Source: an uncultured Eubacteriales bacterium
GTDB lineage: Bacteria; Bacillota_A; Clostridia; Oscillospirales; Acutalibacteraceae
Direction of reading: 5' to 3'
DNA length: 11,891 nt
Assembly (NCBI GenBank): GCA_934454005.1
Contig: CAKSGI010000049.1
Span: 1-11,891 of the forward strand
Shown: one piece after another, positions 1 to 5,745 of the stretch
How positions within the stretch are numbered: the first letter of the stretch is position 1
Layout of the letters: every line of letters begins with the position of its first letter
The notes under the pieces: model-generated
What the model saw: the letters and a program-made list of their open reading frames with translations, nothing else
Database searches by the model: none
Told to the model about the DNA's origin: nothing
Program-made: the position numbers and the translations under genes

Positions 1-16
1 AAAGGAGGATACGAAA

Positions 17-151
17 ATGCAGGAAATTGAAAAGAGAATTCAAGAAGAAACATTTGACATTGAAGTACAGTATTGCGATCCAGACGACTGTTTGCGGGAT
101 TGCCTTGTAGGTACAAATAACTGTACAGCAGTGGCGCTTGGTATTTGGTAA
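17..151 (+). CDS. Cys-rich small peptide 1 (candidate RiPP precursor)
   Basis: A 44-residue ORF with a strong ribosome site (AAAGGAGG) 8 nt before its ATG. The N-terminal half is charged and helix-like (MQEIEKRIQ...), resembling a leader. The C-terminal half carries four Cys (C20, C25, C29, C36) in the segment YCDPDDCLRDC, followed by NNCTAV and a C-terminal Trp. A close paralogue starts 23 nt downstream, and the conservation concentrates on the Cys segment, as expected of a peptide whose core is the product. There is no signal peptide or membrane segment. It is unlikely to be a lanthipeptide, because there are almost no Ser/Thr to pair with the Cys. A radical-SAM thioether peptide or a disulfide-linked signalling peptide are the better guesses. 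The modifying enzyme is not adjacent downstream and may lie upstream of the window. The coding call is confident; the function is inferred. Confidence 0.75.
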   Translation: MQEIEKRIQEETFDIEVQYCDPDDCLRDCLVGTNNCTAVALGIW

Positions 152-174
152 ATCACAAAAGGAAGATAAGAAAA

Positions 175-312
175 ATGAAAGAAATTGAGAAAAAAATTCA
201 GAAAAACGCACTTGAGATAGAAGTGCAGTATTGTGATCCTGATGATTGTTTGCAGGACTGTATCGAAAGTGGATACAATAATTGTACAGCAGTAGTAATT
301 GGCTGGTGGTAA
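175..312 (+). CDS. Cys-rich small peptide 2, paralogue of peptide 1
   Basis: A 45-residue ORF with a ribosome site GGAAG ahead of the ATG. It aligns with the peptide at 17-151 almost end to end: both share EIEK.IQ, then IEVQYCDPDDCL.DC, then NNCTAV, and a Trp end (WW here). The Cys are C20, C25, C29 and C37, with one extra residue between the third and fourth. Variation is mostly in the leader and in the 6-7 residues between C29 and the last Cys, so the two products would be related but distinct, as in two-component peptides or a diversified array. A strong terminator follows 16 nt after the stop, so the peptide genes should be expressed above the genes downstream. Function is unknown. Confidence 0.75.
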   Translation: MKEIEKKIQKNALEIEVQYCDPDDCLQDCIESGYNNCTAVVIGWW

Positions 313-328
313 AACTTGCGAATATAGA

Positions 329-375
329 AAAAGGCACTAGGTAAGAATAAGATTTTCTGTTATCTAGTGCCTTTT
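329..375 (+). terminator. Strong intrinsic terminator/attenuator after the peptide pair
   Basis: The arms 329-344 and 360-375 pair over 16 bp with a single G-U wobble, around a 15-nt loop. The core is GGCACTAG/CTAGTGCC, flanked by an A-run on the left and a T-run (CTTTT) on the right. It lies 16 nt after the second peptide stop and about 20 nt before the next ATG. It would set a high peptide-to-downstream transcript ratio by partial read-through. Confidence 0.85.
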
Positions 376-394
376 AATGTGAGGGAGAGAAACT

Positions 395-1051
395 ATGTAT
401 CCATTTTTGGTTGAAAATATGACAGATGAGGAAGCCTATATACAAAGTTTAAACATTGAGGTAAATTCCAAAGAAGTTTGCTATTTTATGTGTGGGGAAA
501 AGTTTGGACGGATACTTTTTGAAATCTTTTGCGGATATAAAAAACCGAAAACAGGAGAGATATTTGTATGTAATAAAGACTGGCTTGATTTGGACGAAAA
601 TAGTCGTTCTCTTTTAAACAGGCGCTTGTTTGGAATAGCGGCAGAAGAGTTTCCGCTGATTAAATTTATGACGATTGAAGAAAACATTTCTATGCCAAGT
701 CTGTTAGATGGAGATAAATCCAATATAGAGGAATTGGTTAAGGCTTTTGACATAGGGCACTTATTACAAAAATATCCTTCGGATCTTAATCATAGAGAAA
801 AAATGAGATGTATCTGTGCGCGTGCCTTTTCCGGAGGCAGGAAGGTTGTTGTGATATTCGATTTATTCAAAAGAATGCAAGAGCAGAGCAAGGCAGAACT
901 TGCAATACTTACTTATCATGCAGCAAAAAGTTTGGGAATATCTGCTCTTTACATAAGTGAAGATTTAGACGAAAATTATGGCGCTTATGATCTTATATAC
1001 AAATACCGACCGGAGAAAAAGGAATTTTCTATTATTGATTATCGTGCATGA
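395..1051 (+). CDS. Degenerate ABC-type ATPase (pseudo-ATPase), 218 aa
   Basis: Length and order of blocks match the short ABC ATPases of the MacB/LolD/Bce type, but each functional motif is eroded. The Walker A position reads CGEKFGRI (about residues 33-40) instead of GxxGxGKS/T. The Q-loop region AAEEFPLIKFMTIEENISMP (82-101) keeps the family's TxxEN pattern but has Glu where Gln is expected. The signature reads DLNHREKMR (130-138) instead of LSGGQxQR. Walker B VVVIFDLF (151-158) lacks the catalytic Glu. The switch His position is Glu (YISED). It probably does not hydrolyse ATP; a binding or regulatory role, or pairing with an intact ATPase, is inferred. The ORF is uninterrupted, so it is unlikely to be a recent pseudogene. 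Start ATG follows GAGGGAG. The next gene starts at or just after its stop. The family is inferred from motif order only. Confidence 0.65.
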   Translation: MYPFLVENMTDEEAYIQSLNIEVNSKEVCYFMCGEKFGRILFEIFCGYKKPKTGEIFVCNKDWLDLDENSRSLLNRRLFGIAAEEFPLIKFMTIEENISMPSLLDGDKSNIEELVKAFDIGHLLQKYPSDLNHREKMRCICARAFSGGRKVVVIFDLFKRMQEQSKAELAILTYHAAKSLGISALYISEDLDENYGAYDLIYKYRPEKKEFSIIDYRA

Positions 1052-1065
1052 ATGGAGCTGTAGAA

Positions 1066-1431
1066 ATGGAACGTGATAGAGAATGTAGACTGCTGTTAAA
1101 TGATTTGAACGATATTCTTTCTGAACAATGTTTGGAACAAAGAGTTAGGTGCAGGTATTTGAATGATTCGGTGCAAGAGTTGGCAGAGTGTATCAATCAA
1201 CTGCTGGATATTTGTGAGAGGGCAGTAACAATGACACTGGATATAGAAAATGATTATCGTACTATGCGGGCGGAACTGCAGAGCAATATCCGAAATCCGC
1301 TAATCTGCATAAAAACAAGTTGCTTTCTAATCAATTCACTTGCAGAAAAAAATATCCAGTCTGAAAAGCTCCAAGAGTATCTTCAAATTATAGAAAAAGC
1401 AGCGGAGGATATAGAGAGTGCATTAAAATAA
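1066..1431 (+). CDS. Histidine-kinase dimerisation-domain-like protein without His or ATPase domain
   Basis: A small, mostly helical protein (121 aa from ATG 1066; 127 aa if translation begins at ATG 1048, which overlaps the previous stop). ATG 1066 is preferred because GGAG lies 8 nt before it, while 1048 has no ribosome site. The C-terminal half reads as a HisKA helical hairpin: RAELQSNIRNPLICIKTSC matches the family pattern ..HELRTPLTSI.., and EKLQEYLQIIEKAAEDI matches the second helix. At the phospho-acceptor position Ser replaces His, and the catalytic ATPase domain is absent. It therefore cannot act as an ordinary kinase. It could dimerise with, titrate or scaffold a real kinase, or bind the winged-helix protein encoded next. 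It could also be an unrelated coiled-coil protein; the HisKA reading is moderately sure. Confidence 0.6.
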   Translation: MERDRECRLLLNDLNDILSEQCLEQRVRCRYLNDSVQELAECINQLLDICERAVTMTLDIENDYRTMRAELQSNIRNPLICIKTSCFLINSLAEKNIQSEKLQEYLQIIEKAAEDIESALK

Positions 1432-1441
1432 CTGATAATTG

Positions 1442-1480
1442 AAGAAGTGCTGGGCGAGGAGTTTTCGTCCAGTATTTCTT
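1442..1480 (+). terminator. 16-bp hairpin between kinase-like and regulator genes
   Basis: Arms 1442-1457 and 1465-1480 pair over 16 bp, including three G-U wobbles, around a 7-nt loop (GGAGTTT). The right arm is T-rich at its end (ATTTCTT), but a clean U-run is lacking. It is either a weak terminator/attenuator or an RNA-processing structure separating the two genes. Confidence 0.5.
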
Positions 1481-1527
1481 TCTGGAATGAGAAAAGTTGA
1501 ATTTACAAATCAAGAGGAGGCATACAC

Positions 1528-1857
1528 ATGAAGTATGTTTTTCCAGAATATAAAGAGAATGTAGTGTTGGGCAACGGGAAATTACAGTTAAATCCAATGT
1601 CCTATCAGGTTATCTACGAAGGAAAGGAGATAGACCTGACACCCAGGGAATTTGAAGTTTTGTATCTACTGGCTTTAAAACCAAACTGGGTAATGCCAAA
1701 GACAAATATTTATCATTCTGTATGGGGGATTCATTATCATGATGATCAGATACCATACAGAACAGTAGAATATGTGATATGGAAGATAAGAAAAAAGATG
1801 GGATATGATATTATCGAAACGTTGGTCAATGTGGGGTATAGACTGAAGAAGTTATAA
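1528..1857 (+). CDS. Stand-alone OmpR/PhoB-type winged-helix DNA-binding protein
   Basis: 109 aa. The whole protein corresponds to the C-terminal effector domain of OmpR-family response regulators. It has an N-terminal beta-sheet region (about 15-36), then LTPREFEVLYLLA (about 37-49), the VMPKTNIYHSVWG helix turn, a recognition helix with RTVEYVIWKIRKKMG, and the wing ending VGYRLKKL. There is no receiver domain and so no Asp to phosphorylate. Its activity must be set by abundance, dimerisation or a partner, plausibly the kinase-like protein just upstream. A very good ribosome site (GAGGAGG) precedes the ATG. Likely targets, by context, are the peptide genes at the left edge; that is inference. 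Confidence 0.85.
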   Translation: MKYVFPEYKENVVLGNGKLQLNPMSYQVIYEGKEIDLTPREFEVLYLLALKPNWVMPKTNIYHSVWGIHYHDDQIPYRTVEYVIWKIRKKMGYDIIETLVNVGYRLKKL

Positions 1858-1938
1858 GTTTATATATATCATGCATACAATTTTGACTTTCCTATAAATG
1901 TAATAAAGTAGATGATAATTATAGAATTATAAAAAGTT

Positions 1939-1976
1939 TAGGAGCTTTCAATCTGTAGTTCAGATTTAAGCTCCTA
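1939..1976 (+). terminator. Terminator after the regulator gene
   Basis: A long two-part hairpin: TAGGAGCTT (1939-1947) pairs with AAGCTCCTA (1968-1976), and inside it AATCTG pairs with CAGATT, with a small internal bulge and the loop TAGTT. It is followed by TTTCCGTTTT and preceded by an A-run, so it may work in both directions. It lies about 80 nt after the winged-helix gene and before the sigma-factor operon. Confidence 0.8.
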
Positions 1977-1984
1977 TTTCCGTT

Positions 1985-2013
1985 TTGAAATTTTTATACA
2001 AGTAGGATATAGA
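1985..2013 (+). promoter_or_regulatory. Candidate sigma-A promoter of the ECF sigma operon
   Basis: TTGAAA (1985-1990), a 17-nt spacer and TATAGA (2008-2013) lie directly after the preceding terminator and about 100 nt before the preferred sigma-factor start. An ECF-type self-promoter in the same stretch cannot be excluded. Confidence 0.5.
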
Positions 2014-2115
2014 TAAAAGAATTTCAAAATTAAATATTAAAGTTAAAGAGACTTTTTGAAACCAAATTCCATTTTTATACGTATTGATAAAAAACAGGCA
2101 GATGGGATTTGGACA

Positions 2116-2676
2116 ATGGATGAAATTATTTTAATGAGAAAACTAAAGAAGAAAGATGAGAGGGCATTAGGGAAAATCATTGATTTATATAGTGCTTATA
2201 TTACATGTATTGTCTGGGAATTGCTGCACAAAAAGGGAACTAAGGAAGATATAGAGGAGGTGGTTGCTGATACCTTTATTTCCCTATGGCTAACAGCAGA
2301 GCGCATTAATTATAAACAGTATAGCAGTATTAAATCTTATTTGGCTATGATTGCAAGAAACAAGGCAAAAGATTGGTTACGTTCATATCGTGGGGAAATT
2401 TTGGAGCTTAATGATGATATTCTTTTGATCGATGGTGATGTAGAAAGATTGATTTTACAAAAGGAGCAGCAGTTGATTATTGGAAGAACATTGGAAAAGC
2501 TGAAAGAGAAAGATAAAGCAATTTTTATTATGTACTATTATCGGTATAAAAAAATAGAAGAGATTGCAGAAATATTAAAAATGAATCCTCAAACGGTAAA
2601 GACCCGTCTGCGGAGAGGAAGAGAAACTCTGAAAAGGATTCTTCTGGAGGAGGGATATGATGCCAGTGAAATTTAA
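2116..2676 (+). CDS. ECF-type RNA polymerase sigma factor
   Basis: 186 aa from ATG 2116. Region 2 is seen in ALGKIIDLYSAYITCIVW, EEVVADTFISLWL and the -10-binding stretch SIKSYLAMIARNKAKDWLR. Region 4 is DKAIFIMYYYRYKKIEEIAEILKMNPQTVKTRLRRGRETLK, a typical sigma-70 region 4 helix-turn-helix. A longer reading from TTG 2056 (206 aa) is possible, but its ribosome site is weak and the extra 20 residues do not look like the family N-terminus, which usually begins near DEIILMRKLKKKDE. The end overlaps the anti-sigma-like gene by 20 nt, the usual coupling for a sigma/anti-sigma pair. It probably directs transcription of its own operon in response to an envelope signal. The exact ECF subgroup cannot be named from sequence alone. 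Confidence 0.9.
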   Translation: MDEIILMRKLKKKDERALGKIIDLYSAYITCIVWELLHKKGTKEDIEEVVADTFISLWLTAERINYKQYSSIKSYLAMIARNKAKDWLRSYRGEILELNDDILLIDGDVERLILQKEQQLIIGRTLEKLKEKDKAIFIMYYYRYKKIEEIAEILKMNPQTVKTRLRRGRETLKRILLEEGYDASEI

Positions 2677-3400
2677 AATAAGTGAAATGTTTGATAATTC
2701 CTGTGAACTATTTGAAAATGAAATGCAACATAAAAATATTGAAAGTGAGAAGCGAATAAAAGAAATCGTTTTTCTTGAGATAGGTCACACCAAAGCCAAA
2801 AGAAATCGCAGGAGATATATAGCTGTTTTGGCAGCGGCAATGGGAATTGGAGGAATCACTGTTGGGGCACATGAAGTTTTAAAATCTGCAGGTGAAATCA
2901 AAAATAATGAGGAAGTGGTTTTAGAAAATCAGAATGGACTTGCTTTATATGAAAAGGAAAACAGCGAAGCTATACAAATGGAAGTGGAAACGGACATCAT
3001 TTTACCAGAAAATTTATATGAAGATGGAATTCCTATTGCAAAATATATTATGGAATTAAAAACAGAGCGTAATGGATCAGTGCCAGAGTGTTATTTGGAT
3101 AACGGAACCATGATTGTTCTTACAGATTTTGATGGAGATACTTGGGATATGAAAACAGGGGATACTTTTATATTAGATTTCATACAGTCTGATAGTGATG
3201 AGAGAGGTAAAGCAAGAACATTGGAGATTGGATATATTTTTAATGGAGAGGTGATAGATGAGAAGGTTATATCAGAAACAGAAAATAAGATAATCCTGGA
3301 TATTCCTAAATCAGGACAATATGGTGTATATTTAAAAAATGTATCTAGTGACAGAGTAACGATTTCGCAAGGAATATTGACTGTAGAAAGGGGAAAGTGA
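2657..3400 (+). CDS. Membrane-anchored anti-sigma-like factor with beta-rich extracellular domain
   Basis: 247 aa. A cytoplasmic N-terminus of about 50 residues ends in a basic patch (KAKRNRRR). One membrane segment follows (about 54-72, AVLAAAMGIGGITVG), then a roughly 170-residue extracellular part. Position right behind and overlapping an ECF sigma gene, plus this topology, supports an anti-sigma role holding the sigma factor at the membrane; no classical zinc HHCC motif is seen. A DUF4179-like relationship is possible but unproven. Residues about 168-243 resemble the C-terminal domain of the secreted protein encoded next: IGYIFNG and DIPKSGQYGVYLKNVSS match MGYINQNG and TIPSSGYYRFYVTNSGS. 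Starts at ATG 2657, ATG 2660 or GTG 2666 are all possible behind GGAGGAGGG; 2660 has the better spacing. Confidence 0.75.
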   Translation: MMPVKFKISEMFDNSCELFENEMQHKNIESEKRIKEIVFLEIGHTKAKRNRRRYIAVLAAAMGIGGITVGAHEVLKSAGEIKNNEEVVLENQNGLALYEKENSEAIQMEVETDIILPENLYEDGIPIAKYIMELKTERNGSVPECYLDNGTMIVLTDFDGDTWDMKTGDTFILDFIQSDSDERGKARTLEIGYIFNGEVIDEKVISETENKIILDIPKSGQYGVYLKNVSSDRVTISQGILTVERGK

Positions 3401-3403
3401 AAG

Positions 3404-3847
3404 ATGAAAAAAACAAGAATATTTTTTGGAATGTTAGGGCTTATTTGCTTGGTTGCTATGCCAGTTTCAGCAGCCGATAATGTAAGAAATATAACAACTT
3501 ATAGTATTTGTAGAGAAGATTTATATAAAGATCAGATAGAGGATAGAATGGGACTACAGCAAATTAGTATTGAAAGTGGGAAAACGGTATCCTTTTATGA
3601 CTCCAATGGCTCTATGTTTTATGTGAGTGGAGGTACTACTGTTACTTTTCGGGTAAACTTGAATGTATCTTCCTCTGTAAAGATGGGGTATATCAATCAG
3701 AATGGAAGTAGAACTCAAAAGTATAGCGGTTCAGGAACTTCCCATAAAACATCATTTACAATACCGTCTAGTGGATATTATAGATTCTATGTAACCAATA
3801 GTGGATCTAAAACAGTGAAAGTAACGGGAGGTGAAATTAGTTTCTAA
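3404..3847 (+). CDS. Secreted beta-sandwich-like protein of the sigma operon
   Basis: 147 aa with a clear Sec signal peptide: MKKTR, a hydrophobic stretch to about residue 19, then a cleavage region near PVSAAD, so the mature protein starts about residue 24-25. The mature part is rich in Ser, Thr, Gly and Tyr with alternating beta pattern (TVTFRVNLNVSSSVKMGYI, then TIPSSGYYRFYVTNSGSKTVKVTGG). The C-terminal 70 residues look like the extracellular domain of the preceding anti-sigma-like protein. No catalytic motif or sorting signal is visible. It follows that gene by 3 nt. Possible roles are a ligand, a decoy or an envelope-protective protein controlled by the sigma factor. The name and function are unknown. 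Confidence 0.75.
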   Translation: MKKTRIFFGMLGLICLVAMPVSAADNVRNITTYSICREDLYKDQIEDRMGLQQISIESGKTVSFYDSNGSMFYVSGGTTVTFRVNLNVSSSVKMGYINQNGSRTQKYSGSGTSHKTSFTIPSSGYYRFYVTNSGSKTVKVTGGEISF

Positions 3848-3851
3848 TATT

Positions 3852-4820
3852 ATGAGAAGGAAAATATTTAAAATAATAAAGTGGTTGGTTATTGTAATTC
3901 TGATTCTATGCTGCATGGGGATCACATGGAACTATTTTTGTAAAAAGAGAGAAATACCAAAGATACAAGCTGCTTATGGCAAGGCAGTTAAAGTCAATGG
4001 GAAAAAGATGACTGTGGAAATTGCTGGTTTGCAAGCAGAAGAAACTCCCGTTATTGTATTACTCCCAGGACTGGGATCTCCTTCTCCGGTATTAGAGTTT
4101 AGACCTTTAGCTGAGGAATTAGGAAAGACATGTAAAGTGATTACAGTGGAGCCTTTTGGTTATGGACTGTCTGATCCCGCAGATACAGAAAGAAGCATAG
4201 AGAATATTGTAGAGGAATTACATGCCTGTTTAGAGAAGATTGGAGTTCGCCGATATTATCTGATGGCTCATTCTATTAGCGGATTGTATTCCCTGTATTA
4301 TGCTAATACTTATCCAGAGGAAGTTCGTGGTTTTATAGGGATAGATTCTTCTGTACCAAAGCAAAATGAAAATGAACCCTTTGATACAACAAAATTAAAT
4401 CTCTTGATGGCCTATTTAAGTAAAACAAAAAATGCGTTGGGAATCAGCAGGATATTTTCAATTGGAAATCCGGAAAAAGCTATTTATGCTGATCAAAATT
4501 ATTCTTATTCACAGGAGGACTTAGAAGTTTTTCGGATACTTTCCCTTGATAACTCTTATAATAAGACTGTAATGAATGAATTAAAGCAGGTAGAAAAGAA
4601 TCTGGAGATAGTACAAGATATGAAATTTCCAGAAGAAGTTCCAGTGCTAAATTTTGTTTCAGAAGATAATTGTGAAATTTTTCCAGAATGGGAGAAACTG
4701 CATAGAAGTGTGTTGAGCGATAATCAGGAAAATAGATTGGTAATGTTAAAAGGGGGACATTATCTGCATTTTGAGCAGAAGGAAAGAATAAATTATTATG
4801 TAGTTAAATTTATAAACTAG
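3852..4820 (+). CDS. Membrane-anchored alpha/beta hydrolase
   Basis: 322 aa. A basic N-terminus (MRRKIFKIIK) and a single hydrophobic segment (about 11-27) anchor it, with the catalytic domain probably outside. Alpha/beta-hydrolase marks are the oxyanion region LLPGLGSPS (70-78), PFGYGLSD (101-108), the nucleophile elbow AHSISGLYS with Ser141, a candidate acid Asp272 in VSEDN, and His303 in KGGHYLHFEQ. The elbow is HSISG instead of the common GHSMGG, so the Gly after the nucleophile is Ser. ATG 3852 lies 4 nt after the previous stop, with the GGGAGGTGA site about 17 nt away. An in-frame GTG at 3831 overlaps that site, so reinitiation from the upstream gene is likely. The substrate is unknown; an envelope lipid or ester is a guess from context. 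Confidence 0.85.
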   Translation: MRRKIFKIIKWLVIVILILCCMGITWNYFCKKREIPKIQAAYGKAVKVNGKKMTVEIAGLQAEETPVIVLLPGLGSPSPVLEFRPLAEELGKTCKVITVEPFGYGLSDPADTERSIENIVEELHACLEKIGVRRYYLMAHSISGLYSLYYANTYPEEVRGFIGIDSSVPKQNENEPFDTTKLNLLMAYLSKTKNALGISRIFSIGNPEKAIYADQNYSYSQEDLEVFRILSLDNSYNKTVMNELKQVEKNLEIVQDMKFPEEVPVLNFVSEDNCEIFPEWEKLHRSVLSDNQENRLVMLKGGHYLHFEQKERINYYVVKFIN

Positions 4821-4824
4821 ACAG

Positions 4825-4867
4825 AAAATGCCGGTACAGGTGATAGTAAAACCTGTACCGGCATTTT
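4825..4867. terminator. Bidirectional terminator between convergent operons
   Basis: A perfect 17-bp stem, 4825-4841 with 4851-4867, around a 9-nt loop. The core is TGCCGGTACAGGT/ACCTGTACCGGCA, with four A on the left and five T on the right, so it has a U-run on either strand. It starts 5 nt after the hydrolase stop and lies 94 nt beyond the last gene of the opposing operon. The stretch 4868-4960 holds only an imperfect A/T-rich repeat. Confidence 0.9.
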
Positions 4868-4960
4868 TATTACAGAAAGGTTACTATTGAGTAGGTACGG
4901 ACTATCTACTATTTATGTATGAGAAATAGAATAGTCTATTTAAGGTTTAGCACAGCTAAT

Positions 4961-5104
4961 TTATAAAAGAAGCTGCATGATAGGAATTAAGGTTTCTGAA
5001 TCAATTTCATCGTCAAGATTATTTTCAAACTTACTATTAGAGGTATTTTCCTCGTTGGTATTATTTGAGGATTCTTTAGTAGTGTTTTTTGAATTATTAC
5101 ACAT
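4961..5104 (-). CDS. Uncharacterised 47-aa Asn/Ser/Glu-rich small protein
   Basis: A minus-strand ORF starting at 5104, with a good ribosome site GGAGG 8 nt before the ATG. It begins 14 nt after the permease stop, so it is most likely the last gene of the GntR-ABC operon. The N-terminal half is low complexity (MCNNSKNTTKESSNNTNEE...). The C-terminal half is acidic then hydrophobic (NNLDDEIDSETLIPIMQLLL). There is one Cys at residue 2 and no signal peptide or membrane span. It is not recognised. Possible roles are a small accessory or sensing peptide of the transporter, or a peptide substrate; nothing in the sequence decides between them. Support comes from the ribosome site, the spacing and an ORF of sensible length, not from homology. 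Confidence 0.65.
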   Translation of the reverse strand: MCNNSKNTTKESSNNTNEENTSNSKFENNLDDEIDSETLIPIMQLLL

Positions 5105-5118
5105 AGGTTTTTCCTCCG

Positions 5119-5745
5119 TTAATTTTTTTTGTGTGCATTAATATAAAAAGACAGAGCTATACATATTGATAAAATAAAAATTGAAATACCAGTTAATATT
5201 AAAAGATGAAAGTAATTAAAATATAAAAAGTGAGAAGCCCTTTCACTAAAAATATTCACAAAAAACATAAGCGCAAAAGCAGGTATAAGCCTAAACCAAA
5301 CAGCAAATTGTTGATTACGAATGTTTTCTATTTTATAGTATATGACATACTGAATACTACATAATGAAAGACATGTAATGGCAATAATAAATATTATTTT
5401 ATAATAGCCCATTGAATCATCTATAGAATATTTTCGGCCAGCATAATAAAAAATAATGAAACTTAGTAATGTCGAAAGGAATATATTTATAAAAAGATAA
5501 CAGTAGCGTGCTAACACCTTTTTCTTTGTAGAAACAGGAAGCATATTATAAAAACAGGATTTATAATATGAGGAAACGTTAAAAGGAACTGTTGAAAAAA
5601 TAAAAGTCATCATAAAAAGTATTCCTATTGAAAAAGTTGGCATTGCTTTAAAAACTCCTAAATACACTGAGAAAAGTATTGCACATAATATTATAATAAT
5701 TTGTGATGAAATAAGTCGATAGTCCAATTTGATTAATTTATTCAC
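5119..5745 (-). CDS. ABC-2-type transporter permease
   Basis: 208 aa from a GTG start at 5745, preceded by AAAGGAGGA at ideal spacing. An upstream in-frame ATG at 5787 would add 14 residues, but lies inside the ATPase gene without a ribosome site. Six hydrophobic segments are visible, starting with SSQIIIILCAILFSVYLGVF, then MPTFSIGILFMMTFIFST, and ending with LLILTGISIFILSICIALSF. This is the half-size ABC-2 permease layout that pairs with YtrB-like ATPases. The start overlaps the ATPase stop by 8 nt, so the pair is translationally coupled. The substrate is unknown; relatives act in export or in resistance to cell-wall-active peptides, which fits the neighbouring peptide operon. Confidence 0.85.
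   Translation of the reverse strand: MNKLIKLDYRLISSQIIIILCAILFSVYLGVFKAMPTFSIGILFMMTFIFSTVPFNVSSYYKSCFYNMLPVSTKKKVLARYCYLFINIFLSTLLSFIIFYYAGRKYSIDDSMGYYKIIFIIAITCLSLCSIQYVIYYKIENIRNQQFAVWFRLIPAFALMFFVNIFSERASHFLYFNYFHLLILTGISIFILSICIALSFYINAHKKN

Noticed and set aside
17..312. Tandem peptides as lanthipeptide precursors, suggested by the TFDIEVQ stretch recalling a class I leader box
   Set aside because: The core has almost no Ser or Thr to dehydrate (Thr33 and Thr37 in one, Thr38 in the other) for four Cys, and no Lan enzyme is in the window.
395..1051. Pseudo-ATPase as a frameshifted or broken gene
   Set aside because: The frame is open for 218 codons with a good ribosome site and sensible codon use, and secondary features of the family such as TxxEN are kept, so loss of motifs looks selected or tolerated over time.
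1883..1976. Small RNA from a TTGACT box near 1883 to the hairpin at 1939-1976
   Set aside because: No convincing -10 box at the right spacing; the hairpin is explained as the terminator of the winged-helix gene.
2056..2115. Longer sigma-factor start at TTG 2056
   Set aside because: The ribosome site is weak, TTG is a rare start, and the added residues do not resemble the ECF N-terminus; ATG 2116 fits the family better, though it is not proven.
4890..4936. Imperfect inverted repeat ACTATCTACTATTT / AAATAGAATAGTCT as a second terminator of the minus-strand operon
   Set aside because: Pairing is broken and no U-run follows on the minus strand; the perfect hairpin at 4825-4867 explains termination.
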